Assembly (NCBI RefSeq): GCF_036884655.1
Contig: NC_088342.1
Coordinates: forward strand, 11,030,001 to 11,094,000
Source of the DNA: Musa acuminata AAA Group
Lineage: Eukaryota > Streptophyta > Magnoliopsida > Zingiberales > Musaceae
Length of the DNA: 64,000 nucleotides
Direction: 5' to 3'
The notes beneath the pieces were generated by a model. It made no database searches, had not been told where the DNA came from, and was given only the letters and a program-made list of their open reading frames with translations. A program made the translations under genes and the position numbers. Shown here piece by piece: positions 1 through 11,724 of the stretch; position 1 is the first letter of the stretch, and each line of letters opens with the position of its first letter.

Positions 1-942
1 TTCTAAATCATTCCTTTGTAAATACACATATATATCTTTAATTTATAACTTAATTCCAATAAAATCTTTCCACTCTTTTCCAATAATATCTTTTCTTCCC
101 CCTCCCCTCCCTTCTTCTCCTCCTCTTCTTAATCACCTGAGATAGGCATAAAAAGATGGAAAAAAAAGATAGATAATGAAATATGAAAAATTGAATATCG
201 AAGAAGAGAAGGTAAGAAATAGGTTTTTATGTTTGTTATAATAATTTAATATTTTAAATGTTATATATATCTTGTAATATTCTAAAAGCGATCATCTTTT
301 AGATTAATTATATTAGCTTAAATTATATCATATTTTAGATCTTTATGTCATATTAGCTTAAATGTTATAAAATACGCGAGAGGTGACGGCAATTGATTAC
401 AATAAAGGTGCGTAGGTGAGGCAATTGAGAAATAAAAAAGGAATTAGAGGGATTATGAATAGTAAAATATTATTTTATTAATTTTAAAAAATATAAATAA
501 TAAAGAGATTATGAATAATATGAAGATACTTTTTTACTCTAAATAGTAAACTCCTATATATATATATATATATTTATATATATAAAAGAGGGCGAAACTA
601 ACACAGGAAGAGGCGGTTCAAAGAATTAAATGGAGAAAACTATTGGTTTGCTAGCAACCCAATTTGAGTATTTTGAGGATGATAATATATCTGAGATTTG
701 GGGAAGAAGAAATTAATAGTATAAATTGGTATTCTAAATATGCTAAAACTGATAAACTAGTATAATTTAAAGACGCGATTGATCTCATGATTTATTATAT
801 GTTATTTAAATTATCATATAATTAATTAGGAATTACAAAAAGACTTCTGATCAATTAGATTAGTGTTTGCATAACTTTGATCCAAATCTTTGGTTCGTTT
901 TTCACCTAATTTTGGAGGCGATTATTGAGTTTGCATCGGTGA
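1..942. other. AT-rich intergenic sequence
   Basis: Very AT-rich DNA without a supportable reading frame. It has a short (TA)n tract near 557-582 and pyrimidine-rich runs near 95-130. I recognise no gene or transposon domain here. Confidence 0.6.
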
Positions 943-1420
943 TTAATCTACTTGCCATGGATTTAGGGTTTCGTGCGAGTGGCGGATCCCGGCAGTTTCG
1001 ATATCCTTAATACGACGAGGGGAAGCGATGCCGGATCTGCACTTTGGGGGAAGGGACTGGGCGGAGTTCGGGTCTCCTTCTCTCTGTTTCCTGAGGGCCG
1101 GATTGCGTCGAGGTACGCCTACGACGGAGGACGTCCGCCGGGGAGAGGAGCACCCAGGTTTGATGAACATTGGTCAACTGTAGGGTTTTAATTAGTATTA
1201 AGCGTTGATCTATATAAAGATGATAAGGTCTTCAACCTTGCGTCTCTTCATGAGAATCTTTGTTGAAATCCTGCTGATCTTTGTGATGTGGTTTCAGCCC
1301 TTCTTCTATGTTATCAAGGTAGATCCATCATTTATGAATCACCTGCAGATGAACCTCGTGCTGCTGGAGTTTGTGGCTGTGCTGGGGATCCCCAAAAGCT
1401 GTAAGACCTGTCTCTTCGTT
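943..1420. other. GC-richer island, unrecognised
   Basis: Base composition rises sharply against the AT-rich flanks, and the stretch begins with a TTTAGGGTTTCG-like motif often seen in plant 5' leaders. Open frames of 60-95 codons occur on both strands but none matches a family I know. It could be the 5' end of a decayed or non-coding transcript. It runs straight into the 151-bp tandem repeat. Confidence 0.3.
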
Positions 1421-2024
1421 TATGCTCTGTGTATTAATACCCGAGGCTGCAAATCTTCGGTTACCATTGTGAAATACCTCATGCTTCAGTAGATTCTAAC
1501 ACTGGTCTGTTTGTGGCTTGAAGTGGTTGACGATCTAATATGCATGCTAACAATTTCCTAAGCACTCTACATATGCTCTGTGTATTAATATCCGAGGCTG
1601 CAATTCTTCGGTTACCATTGTGAAAGACCTCATGCTTCAGTATATTCTAACACTGGTCTGTTTGTGGCTTGAAGTGGTTGACGATCTAATATGCATGCTA
1701 ACAATTTCCTAAGCACTCTACATATGCTCTGTGTATTAATATCCGAGGCTGCAATTCTTCGGTTACCATTGTGAAAGACCTCATGCTTCAGTATATTCTA
1801 ACACTGGTCTGTTTGTGGCTTGAAGTGGTTGACGATCTAATATGCATGCTAACAATTTCCTAAGTACTCTACATATGCTCTGTGTATTAATATCCGAGGC
1901 TGCAATTCTTCGGTTACCATTGTGAAATACCTCATGCTTCAGTAGATTCTAACACTGGTCTGTTTGTTGTTTGAAGTGGCTGATGATCTAGTATGCATGC
2001 TAACAATTTCCTAAGCACTCTACA
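1421..2024. repeat. Tandem repeat, 4 copies of 151 bp
   Basis: The marker TATGCTCTGTGTATTAAT recurs at 1421, 1572, 1723 and 1874, an exact 151-bp period. The two inner copies are almost identical. The outer copies share variants the inner ones lack (GAAATACC against GAAAGACC, CAGTAGATT against CAGTATATT). That pattern fits expansion by unequal crossing-over from an ancestral pair. No coding frame runs through the units. Confidence 0.95.
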
Positions 2025-4849
2025 TGCTGTTGAAATATCAGTACTTCAGATAATTTACATGTTCTAAATGACTATATCATCCTTAGAAGGATAATTACTA
2101 GAATGGTAATCATATTCCTAAAACTTAAAAGAGTGTATTTTTCTATAAATTACTAATGTATCATTAGACTAATTTAAAACATGTGGTATAGCCTCATGCA
2201 TGCCTAACCAGCAAACCCATCAATGTGGACAAATGGCATGGGGTCGATATAGGAGAAAAGTAGGTAAGGACGGTTGTAGCATGCATGCCAGCATGGATCA
2301 ATATGGTTGTTCATGATCTTGCAAGGAAGAAGTTATGCATTAGGTTCAGACCATAACCAGATCATCATGCAATTATTTTGCTTTGTGTTTTTGTTGTTTG
2401 GTTATGGTCTTCAATCTTCATATTGCTATGACTTACTGGTGCTATCTTATATAGTTATATAGAGTAATGATTTTGCAAGTACCTGACACATGGTAGAAAG
2501 CTAGAAATGAAACTGGGAAGTCAAATGCTTTCCCAACTTAGATCTTCTCAAATTAACTGAATATATTATATGAAGTTTCCATCATTGGATAGTGAAGACC
2601 CTTTTCAAGTTGGAGGACATGTTGATAACTATCTGGTACCACAAATTCAATGTTGTGCCTGACTGCAAACTCCCTATGCTGGCTCATAACACATGCTACC
2701 TGCCCACATGACAGCGTGGTTGTTACAATTTAGCATGACATAACACAGAATTGTATCCTTGAGTGAAGATCTAGATGAAGGAAATATGAACTCTAACTTA
2801 AGTTCTTCCATAGCTTTAATCCATGATCTTGTTTATTTGTTCAAGAGGTGTTAAAAAGACTTATTAGACTGATATTAGGTTTTGGCCTTTGGGGCAATAC
2901 ATTGGCTTGATTTTCTTTGTCATTTGGTGACCTGGATGATCAGGGTTTGAGTTACGAAAATAATTTACTTGTAGAGGTAAGAATGTGTTACATTGAATCT
3001 ATCTATATCCTGCACCGGTGGGAACCTTGTGCATGCAAAAATAGCTTGCCAATTTTATTGGACTTATCAACTTAAGAAATTTATAGGATTGGTTTGTCAT
3101 CTTTTCTTGGTTTCCCAAAAGAGGGCATGTGGGCTCCTTGTCTGTTTTATTAATTCGAGGAGTTAAACAAGGGACCATTAATATTCTCTCTTGGAACAAC
3201 TTTAGTAGAACAAGGAACATATATCTGACCAACCCTTAGGTTTTATCCAAAATCCTATTTTCCTTGAAGGTAAATCCTGTCAGTTTATTCCTTTTCATGT
3301 TCCTTATTGGGACATAAGAAAAGGATATCATGTGATCTAGGGACCACCTAATGTGGTGAATTGGTTCAGATGTGTTTGTTTGTGCAGTTGCGAATGACCT
3401 GAGTTGTTTATGCAGTCGTGACTTCATAATATTCTTGCATCACACTTCTTCCCTTCGCATCCTCTTTACTTAGAGCTTGGCAGAACAGGATAAAACATAA
3501 TGAGACTCGTTGTGATGAGTTGGTGGAGAAGAGTTTGCTTAACCAGTGGGAAAGAGATGAGAAAATGCGACTTGGCCCAAATATGCAAACAAGTAGTTTA
3601 TGCTTTCTTGCTTCTTGTTTGTCAAGATTCTTTAGGATTTCTTCCATTGGCCATTTGGCTTCAAAAGAGAGATGTCTAATAACTAATTTTGTTAATGCAT
3701 GCATCAAGCATGTCCTTATTGGAAGTAAAATGCAATTTTCTTCTATTCATCTGAAAATTTAATTCTGTGGTGGCCAGGGAGGAGGTGTGGAGGTGGGTTT
3801 TCTGAGATGGATTTCTTTACAAGACTTCATTTGAGAACTTTAAACTTTTCACAAAAATGATACTGTTATTCTCTGCTAAAAAAACATTGAGGACAAGTCT
3901 TGAATGCAAAGTAAGATACATGGATATCCTGGTGGGCTCTCTGTGATGTCTCATAGACAATCTGATTTGTAATGTAGTAGTCACAGATTTTGGTCGAGTG
4001 ACAAGAAAGCTGTGCAGGAAGGCTAACATGAAAGGGAAATTGGTGGAGGATTAAAGCAAATTTGAAAAGAAAAATTAATTTCTGTTCCAGTTATATCATA
4101 TTTTTACCTCCAATATTGAGATGTGACCCTTTTATTTGAAATGGTACTTACTCTGTGGCTGACATGGCATTTACACCCTTACTTTTGGGTGACTGGTTTT
4201 TCTTTTGGTCATGATGCTTTTATAGAGCCATCAAATTCCACAAGTATAGATCTAGAATACAGATCAATCTACTATTCAGAATGTGGACTCAATCTAGATC
4301 TCCTTGAGAGAAATGCCACCAGAGCCTTGTAATAATACCTAGAAATTCAATTTGTTGAATTGCAATTTATTATTTTAATTTATATTTTTTTATTTGTTCA
4401 GCATATTGTTTAGATTTTTGCCTACTTATATTTTGTTCTGTTAACTGACCTACCCCACTGATTTCTATCAGCTTCTTCCATAGGAAAGAGTTCAGGTTGT
4501 CTAAGATCTTTCATATAATTAGGACCGACTATGGATCTCTAGACCATGTAGTTTAAGAGTTAAAATTTTAACCAACTTCTTGGATATTGTGTGCTTAGCT
4601 TCTTTGTACTATGTTGGATTGTATTGCACTCTATGCCAAAACAACTCGTCCAAGTTCCTTATAAATTCTATTGATATAAAGGTTCTGTAAGTCAATTAAA
4701 TCTTTATATACTTCTGATGAAAATTAAATCGAGGTATTACAAATGATGAAGCCTTAGAGTGAACTGTTTATGCTTTTCCACTACTATATATATTGTGAAC
4801 ATTTCAGTCATTTCAAGTATGGTACATGTCATTTGGAGTTATAAATACC
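2025..4849. other. Intergenic, no gene seen
   Basis: AT-rich sequence holding only short open frames of 60-100 codons on both strands, with no recognisable domains or splice-consistent exons. I see no RNA gene or transposon protein in it. Confidence 0.5.
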
Positions 4850-5590
4850 ATTGTGAGTAACCATTTTCATGACATAGCACCAAATGTCAGCCACCTCCGC
4901 ACCTCGGAACCCTCATGTGGCACGAGGCCAAATGGGGCACTAGGTAGCAGGATGGTGGCATGCTGCATTCAGCTTGTCATCATCTGCTTGCATGTCACAT
5001 TGTCGTGCAGCCAAAACTAGCCTATTTTAGATCATTTTGGCATGTTGTGGTGCTCGCGGCATGTGATATGAAATATCAGTCATCCCAACATCTTGAAAAC
5101 CGAGTGGCTTATCGTTAGATGGGGCTCCTAGGTAGCATGGCCGTAGTGTGCCACAGTTGGCACATGGTTGGATGGGGCTTCCGGGTAGCACGATTGTAGT
5201 GTCTTGCACTCGGGGAGTGGACTTGAAACCCTTAGGTTGCATAAGGTTGGATGGGGCGCCTTAGTGGCAGGATATGAGTGCATCATGCATGAGTTGCCAC
5301 CGCTCACCCATGGCATTGTCATGCGGCCAAAACCAGCTTGTTTTGGACTACTTTTGCACGCTGCTGCAGTTGCAGCATGCGACACGAAACCACAATTATG
5401 TCAGCGCCCTGGATCCCTCGAGTGGCATAGGGCCTGATGGAGCTCTTCAGTAGCAGCATGGTCGTGCTGCACTTCCCTTGTCGTTCATCCACCCGTTGCC
5501 CCATTGTGCAGCCAAAACTATGTCGTTTTCATGCCGCAGTTGCTGCACCATGGGGCATGAAACATAGCCATCTAAGTGAAGATTTGCCAA
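4850..5590. repeat. Decayed repeat of a GC-richer unit
   Basis: A phrase close to CAGCCAAAACTAG followed by a T-rich stretch, then GTTGCAGCATGCGACACGAAA-like sequence, recurs in diverged form near 5008, 5326 and 5510. GGATGGGGC and GGTAGCA-type phrases lie between the copies. Spacing is irregular (about 320 and 180 bp) and divergence is high, so this is an old repeat. Overlapping open frames on both strands are by-products of the repeat and its higher GC content. Confidence 0.55.
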
Positions 5591-7016
5591 ATGTAGAAAA
5601 ATGTAAGTTGTCTATTTTCCTAGAATAAGGACCCTAAAATTATTTCAGTCAAGAATCATAGATGATAAGAACAATTGCTTGAGCAATATCTACAATATTT
5701 CCTTTCCTTGGTTCTGCATATTTCTATTGTCATGAACAGGATATCTCTGGCATTCTGATTACTAACTTGTATTTTTTTGTCGCTGCTGATTTCTTCGTGT
5801 GTGATTGCATGGTTGCTGTCTGTGTGCATTAGTTTGCCATTCATGACAACCACCGAGAAATGAAGGCCACCATTCATTTGTAAAATGAATGGTAAAATGA
5901 GCACATTAAAGAAAATTGTGGTTCAAGGTTCTCTGAGACAGCTGCCCAACATGGCCAAGCATATCGCTCTTCAGATATTGTGGTCTTGTTATGGGTATAG
6001 TTCCCAATCAGATGTACAGTTAGGATTTTTGTTTTTGAAGAAAGGATGCCAGGGGATTGCTAACTTTGTTATTTCTCTCGTCTTAGCAAAAGAGATGATA
6101 TCTGGACCAATGTCTTGTCCAAGAAAGAATAACCAAGTCTCCATAAATAGCGAATTGGAGAGGTATTCACACAAATCAAACGAGATGGATTGGAGTAACT
6201 CATTACTAGCGTAGAGCATGGTATGTATCATCTACTACTCATCTAGATGTACGAATTGTATGGTAAAAAACAAAGTGTGATTATGCTCCCAGTCTTTTTT
6301 CTTGTCTTTTTTTGCTTCTTGATGTTGTTATTTCTCTCTTTAAAAAGAACATTGTCTTCCTCTCTTGACATGATCATTGATATAATGGATAGATTACACT
6401 TTCCAGAGTACTGACAAATTTGATTCCTTCATTTACTTTCCAGGTTCATCTAATTTACTGATGACATCTCCTGGTGAAACATACATATAAGGTCACAGTT
6501 GCTCGAGCGACCATATCATCAGATGCTCAAAAGTATCATATAAAGTCACATCAACAAAGCCATGGTTGAGGTGGCTCCTCGGGTGTAACTGTTTACCTCG
6601 TCTTCAGAATTACATGGCAGATGATTGATTCATCTTTCCAGGCTCCAAAGCCATGATGATTGATTCATCTCGTAGATACCATGATGTTAGATATGGGCAG
6701 TGCTAGCCACTTTGAATTACATGTTCTTGGTGTTTTCTGCATCATTATGAGTTCTTAAAGGATTTTAAATGTCAATTACAGTTTCAATTATCACAATGTA
6801 TAATGGATACAGAATGGTAACTTAACTTTAGAGGAATAAGGAGGAGACATTTATAATATTTTCCTGTAAAGTCGTGTGGAAAAGGAATGGAGCAGAAGTT
6901 AGGAGACTGGGAATATCTTAAAAGAAAAGATTCATCACAATCCAAGTTGAGATACTTTTGTTTTGTAGTGTGTATATATCAAAGGATTCTTCTGAAAAAG
7001 AAGGAATTTATTTACT

Positions 7017-7061
<45 letters not shown>

Positions 7062-7888
7062 AACAGCCGCTCCACTAAAACAGAGGCTTATTATGACTCG
7101 TAAATGACAAGACCTAATTAGGTGAGATAGTTATCTTTTCCGTAACATTCACAAAGCTTGAAAAGGAAAATGAAAACTAAAATTTCTTTGGAGCTTTAAG
7201 AAAATTTAGTGCCAATTTGATCCAATCATATGCTTTTTACACTTCATCTAACAAATAAGCTTTGCAAACATACAACAAAAGTGGATAATAGCATGCATGC
7301 ATGGTATTTGCAGCGGATCTCTTGATGCCACTCTGTAGGAGGTGCATACTTCATACACGATAGTAACTATGTGCAAAACACATTTATTCTTTCTAAGTGC
7401 TTTATTCACATTTATCTTTTCATGGATCACCTGAGGAGAGAGAAAGAGAGAGAGAGAGACGAGCTTAAAATCCGGTTGAAATACATATTGTATATATATG
7501 GAATTTTACACCATATCCACATTAAGGACAAAAAAAAAAATCATCTATGAGATGCTCCGAAAGAGGAAATTATAGAAAGAAAGATTTTGTTTTCCATATA
7601 AGTTGGAAGAATGAAGCGCGCATGCATTACAAGTCTTGTGTTTCTCAAACTACCATGAACCACTCATCATCATCTATTATACCAAAACACAGTCTCAATT
7701 TCAAGTCTCTGCTCGATTGCTCACCACAAGAAACTTCCACTAGGACAAGACTTGTCTTTCTTGCTGTCTGGCTGACAGAGAAGGGATCAAAAATAAATCA
7801 TGCAGAAAAACAAAATTGTGCTGTTTAAATGATTAAAATCTTCAAGAGTCAGATTCAGGTAAACTCATCAGCACGCAACAATGACACA

Positions 7889-7894
7889 CACGTG
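7889..7894. promoter_or_regulatory. G-box CACGTG (distal)
   Basis: A palindromic CACGTG lies about 830 bp upstream of the CCT gene start. G-boxes bind bZIP and bHLH (PIF-type) factors in plants. Function here is inference from the motif alone. Confidence 0.3.
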
Positions 7895-8248
7895 ATCAGA
7901 GCAGACGGTTTTAATCTTTTCACCAGTTAACATCCGGAGAGTGTTCGTCATGTTTCATATGGACTTGTATTTTGCTGCAAGTTATTTTCTCAGCCCACCA
8001 CCACATGATCTTCTTCCACCTTGCACCCATCAGAAGCAGCATCATATAACACAAATCTTGATCCGACCAGTACTGTTCTCTGAGCTGTGCAGACAAGTAT
8101 GGATGTCGTTTGAACAGCTGCAAGTGGGTTTATGTCGAGAGTAGAAAGGAGTCGGGCTTTGGGTTTAGCATTAACATGATGCTGTGCGAGGGACAAGATA
8201 GATACTAGTGTTGTTTTGGCCTTCTTCAACCTCTGGATCCGCAAGCAC

Positions 8249-8254
8249 CACGTG
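8249..8254. promoter_or_regulatory. G-box CACGTG (proximal)
   Basis: A second CACGTG lies within ACCACGTGTGG, about 470 bp upstream of the CCT gene start. It would suit light or clock control of a Ghd7-like gene, but only the motif itself is seen. Confidence 0.35.
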
Positions 8255-8722
8255 TGGACACTGGCACGCCATCTCCTCCCCTACCTCCAACACCAAACTC
8301 CATGGCGGGCGCGTTGTCGTCGGGCAAGTCATGCGTCCGGACCATGCGATGGACACTTGTGTGGCGTGAGACTTCACGTCGACTTCTCGGATGTCAAGGG
8401 ATCATCACCCGGCACAGCCGAGTCGGTCGCAGCTAGTGGGGATGCCACCAGTCCCTGTCTCACCGGGGAACCAGAATTCCCAAGCGTTCATCACCAAGCG
8501 TTCGACGTTGTGCACCCATTGACGTGAATACCAGAGCTTTTGCAGCGCCCAAATAAAAGGTGGCAAGGAATCCTCCACGTAAGAAAAGTAGTGATCGCTA
8601 TATCTCTTCCTTGCTCCTCATTGGCGACAGTATCTAACCACACACCACCCATTTAACTCCCACCACATCCACAACCCTTCCCCTTGTCCTCCTTCCCCTC
8701 TTCTGCGGCCGTTTCCGGCCAC

Positions 8723-10342
8723 ATGATCGCTGCCATGTCGTCGTCCAGCCTATGCGACGTGTGCCGCGGCGCGGGCGGCGCGTGCCCCCGCTGCACCGAC
8801 CTCAACCGCGCGATCCCGACGATGTTCAGCGAGCCGATGCGCGGCCCCGAAGCGCTGCATGAGTTCCAGTTCTTCGGCCACGACGACTCGGTGGCCTGGA
8901 TGTTCAACGATCCAAAGGATCATGTGCCGCCGGCGGAGGAGAGCCACGCGGTGGCGGCCGCCGGAGGCTTCAAGTATCTTGATGGCCTGGGTGATGCTTG
9001 TGACCCCGGCCATGGGCTGACCTTTGACGTCTGCTTGAACACCACCAGGCCGCCGGAGCCCATCCCGGTCTCCATGGCGGCTTTGGCCATGGGGCAGGCA
9101 GCGTCGGGTGCCACCATCGTGAGTGGTTCAATCCTCTTCATCTCATAGCAGTTGTGTGGTTATGGAGCCGTAGGCAGCAGCATAATTAGTACCCCCCACT
9201 CCTCTTTCCTGTTTTCGTGCTGTATAAGATTTCGTATTTTATGCGAATCTAAGATTTGCTTGTAGGAAGAGTAATATGATCGACCTCTGCCAGTATATCA
9301 ACCAGTATCAACAACAAAAGTATGAAAAATCAATCAAAATTCTTGTTCCCCAAGAAAACCTCTTTTAGAGGATTTGTCTGTAGAGCCTTTAGGTTTGTTG
9401 ATCTACCGATTAGTTGAGCCAGAAATAGAGGGAGGCAAGATGATCTAGAACGAAAAAGGAGATCACATTGCACCACCGTTGTTCTTATCTGATAGCCAAT
9501 TGTGGTTCGTGTAAGATTTCTTTTGACAGATTGGTAGAGGGACCAATCATCTTGACATTTCTTCGTCAAGTCCTTGTCAGCTTACTTGTTGGGCAGTACA
9601 TGCTTAATCTGCATATCCATACCAAGTCAAATGGTCGGGCATCTCCTGGTGTTACTTCATCCACCATTTGCTGTCAGGCCAACAAGATATCTTTGCTAAG
9701 AACCGATCGATTACTGTCTCCTTTTTATTCTGTAATACCTGCAAAAGTTTCTGATACGATCCACACGTTTGATGAAAAGGTTCATGTTGGTGATTTACTG
9801 GATTTCCGAGGTAAGTAGGACACAATTTTGGACGGCATACATTTAGTTAGTCACCGAAGCTATCATCATTCGAATTGCATTTTATTGCTGGAGTATAATG
9901 GCCATGTGTATATGGCAAGAGAGATCAAGATCATGCATCCCAATTATCATTTCATGTAGCTGTTCTAGCTAGCCATTTCGATCAAGGTTATACTACTGCT
10001 ACTTAATTCTCGTATGGCTTGAAACCTTCTCTGTAGATGTCCTTCTCGGGCAGCACATTCACGGACGCTTCAAGTGGGAGCAACAAGGAGGCTCGAGAAG
10101 CTATGGCTGCTGCAGGTCAAGGCGACCCGAGCATGGAGAGGGAGGCCAAGATCATGAGGTACAAGGAGAAGCGGAAGAAACGGAGGTACGAGAAGCAGGT
10201 ACGGTACGCGTCAAGGAAGGCGTACGCTGAGATGAGGCCGAGGATAAAGGGGCGGTTCGCCAAGACGCCGGAGACGAGCCAGCCGCCGGCGGAGCCACCT
10301 TACGATCCTGATAGACTTGACTTTAGATGGTTCCACTCCTAG
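8723..10342 (+). CDS. Ghd7/VRN2-like CCT-domain transcription factor
   Basis: Two exons, 8723-9118 and 10037-10342, joined in phase 0 across a 918-bp GT-AG intron, giving 233 residues. Rice Ghd7 and cereal VRN2 are CCT-domain flowering repressors active in long days and are thought to work in the nucleus with NF-Y-type partners. The match goes beyond the CCT domain. Seen in order are a Cys cluster C11-x2-C14-x6-C21-x2-C24, the blocks HEFQFFG and SVAWMF, the block LTFDV, and ATI joined by splicing to [11 protein letters not shown] just as in Ghd7. The CCT domain is at about residues 167-209 ([20 protein letters not shown] onward), basic and complete. I chose the ATG at 8723; a second in-frame ATG at 8735 is possible. 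The frame is open further upstream but without an ATG. A polyadenylation-like AATAAA lies near 10402. No break is seen. It could be a paralogous CMF gene, but the N-terminal blocks make Ghd7-like the better label. Confidence 0.9.
9119..10036 (+). other. Intron of the CCT gene
   Basis: Starts GTGAGT and ends CTGTAG. It contains open frames on both strands (for example 9468-9818 plus) with no recognised domain, and no clear transposon. Its position between ATI and MSFSG matches the known Ghd7 intron position. Confidence 0.85.
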
Positions 10343-10957
10343 CTAGAGGAGGAGGAGGAGGAAGAAGAAGAAGAAGAAGAAGAAGAGCCACTGAATCATG
10401 CAATAAATAAACTTGGATGTTGAAGCTTAAGCTCTGGGTATTATGATCTGGTGTAGCATAATTTGATCTTTAACTGCTGCTATTTATCGAGCGTGCTGTG
10501 TGTTATGGCTTGCCTGACTGCTTAGATTTGAGCGAGTGAGCCTGAAGGAGGGAGGGAGGGAGGGAGAGGGAAAGCTCAGCTCCCCAAGTTCATCTCTACC
10601 TTCTCATCATCAAGAGAAGGAGGCTTTTTATTCTTATTCTCATTATTTATTTATTTTTGCTTCTTATTTTCTCAATTTCTGATGCAATTAATTCCATTTA
10701 GAGCAGCCATCTTATGATTTTTCCTGTTGACAGTATAATTACAACCTCTACTACTTAAAATTCCTAAAATACCCAATTGGAGCCATTCACAACATTGCCC
10801 GGTCCATGACAACATTTCTTCACCCAAACCCACCAATTTTGGGCCAAGCTATAGGCCTTGCTTGAGTCCAATTAATCCGACGGCTGAAATTACCGCATCA
10901 GTTGATAGTATCGCATCAGCACAAGTCTCTTCGTGACGGTAAACATCTCAGGCTAAC

Positions 10958-11017
<60 letters not shown>

Positions 11018-11399
11018 CGCGCGCGCGCGTGACCGGCACGTGTCCGAGACACATCCACCACAATAATAACCACGCCGGGGGACCCATCGACCAACTCCCG
11101 CGAGGCACGTGCCACTCGATGCTCCCGGAGGAGGGCAATACCGTGATTATCCACCCAAATCATGACGGGATCCGAAGCTTCGCCTCAGCTGTGGCGCTCC
11201 TTTTTCTAGGATCGTCTCCAAGGCGTAGGTGCCAAAATTTGTGTTCCGACCGCCACAGTTTCGAATCGAGGCGGGGGCTCATGTCAATGAACGGCTGTGA
11301 TTGAACCTAGGAGGGCTGTGGTCATCGTCAAATACTCCTCCAACCCAGGAATGGGTCGAGTGGGAGTGAGTGGCCGCAGGATTAGAGCGAGCGCCGAAA
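10343..11399. other. Intergenic, CCT gene to Agenet gene
   Basis: Holds a GA/GAA-rich tract (10345-10386), an AATAAA near 10402, a GGGA repeat near 10548-10568, and a compound microsatellite at 10960-11030. Two CACGTG G-boxes at 11037-11042 and 11106-11111 fall in the probable promoter of the next gene. The GC-richer part after about 11030 is probably promoter and leader. Confidence 0.55.
10960..11030. repeat. Compound (TA)n(GT)n(GC)n microsatellite
   Basis: About 40 bases of alternating TA pass directly into about 16 bases of GT and then about 13 bases of GC, all alternating purine-pyrimidine. It sits roughly 400-700 bp upstream of the start of the Agenet gene leader. Confidence 0.95.
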
Positions 11400-11724
11400 A
11401 GAACAAGAACGAGAGTGGAGAGAAGACGGGAAAAAGGGAGGCTTTTTTGGTTGTTCCGCTTCGGCCCGTCACTTCGACTTCGTTCTCCAATCCGCCGGGG
11501 AATTCGTCGCCCGCCTTCGAGGGTTTTGTCGCCGCCGCGAGGGCTCATGCCAAAAGACATCGGATCTAGGGTTTTTTTGTGCGGAACGGAGAGTTCCGAC
11601 GACCGCTGATGCGCTTGGCGAATGAGAGCCCGCGGATCTGCGTGGGATTTGGGGTTGGCGCGCTGAAGAGGCAAGATTTCGTCTCCGGATGGAGGGTGGT
11701 GGAAGCTTAGCCGCTCCTTCTTTG
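11400..11724 (+). promoter_or_regulatory. Probable 5' leader exon of the Agenet gene, with two uORFs
   Basis: A GC-rich stretch ends in a good donor (TTTG then GTGCGT, exon end about 11724), and the next acceptor before the start codon is at 13962. This looks like a leader exon with a 2.2-kb intron in the 5' untranslated region. It holds a 20-codon uORF (11547-11609) and a 33-codon uORF (11609-11710). The stop TGA of the first and the ATG of the second share one base (TGATG). The transcription start is not visible, so the left edge is a guess. Confidence 0.5.

Larger units (their letters stand above)
5591..8722. other. Intergenic / upstream region of the CCT gene
   Basis: No supportable gene. 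It contains a (GA)n tract at about 7017-7059 and a shorter one near 7438-7460. From about 8216 onward GC content rises toward the CCT gene, and a TATA-like GCTATATC lies near 8595-8602. The open frames at 5885-6214 and 7547-7828 show no domain I recognise. Confidence 0.45.

Noticed and set aside
5885..6214. 109-codon open frame as a gene
   Set aside because: No domain, no splice-consistent neighbours, overlapping minus-strand frame. Length is not unusual for chance.
8684..8722. Longer N terminus for the CCT protein from 8684
   Set aside because: The codon at 8684 is TTG; the first in-frame ATG is at 8723.
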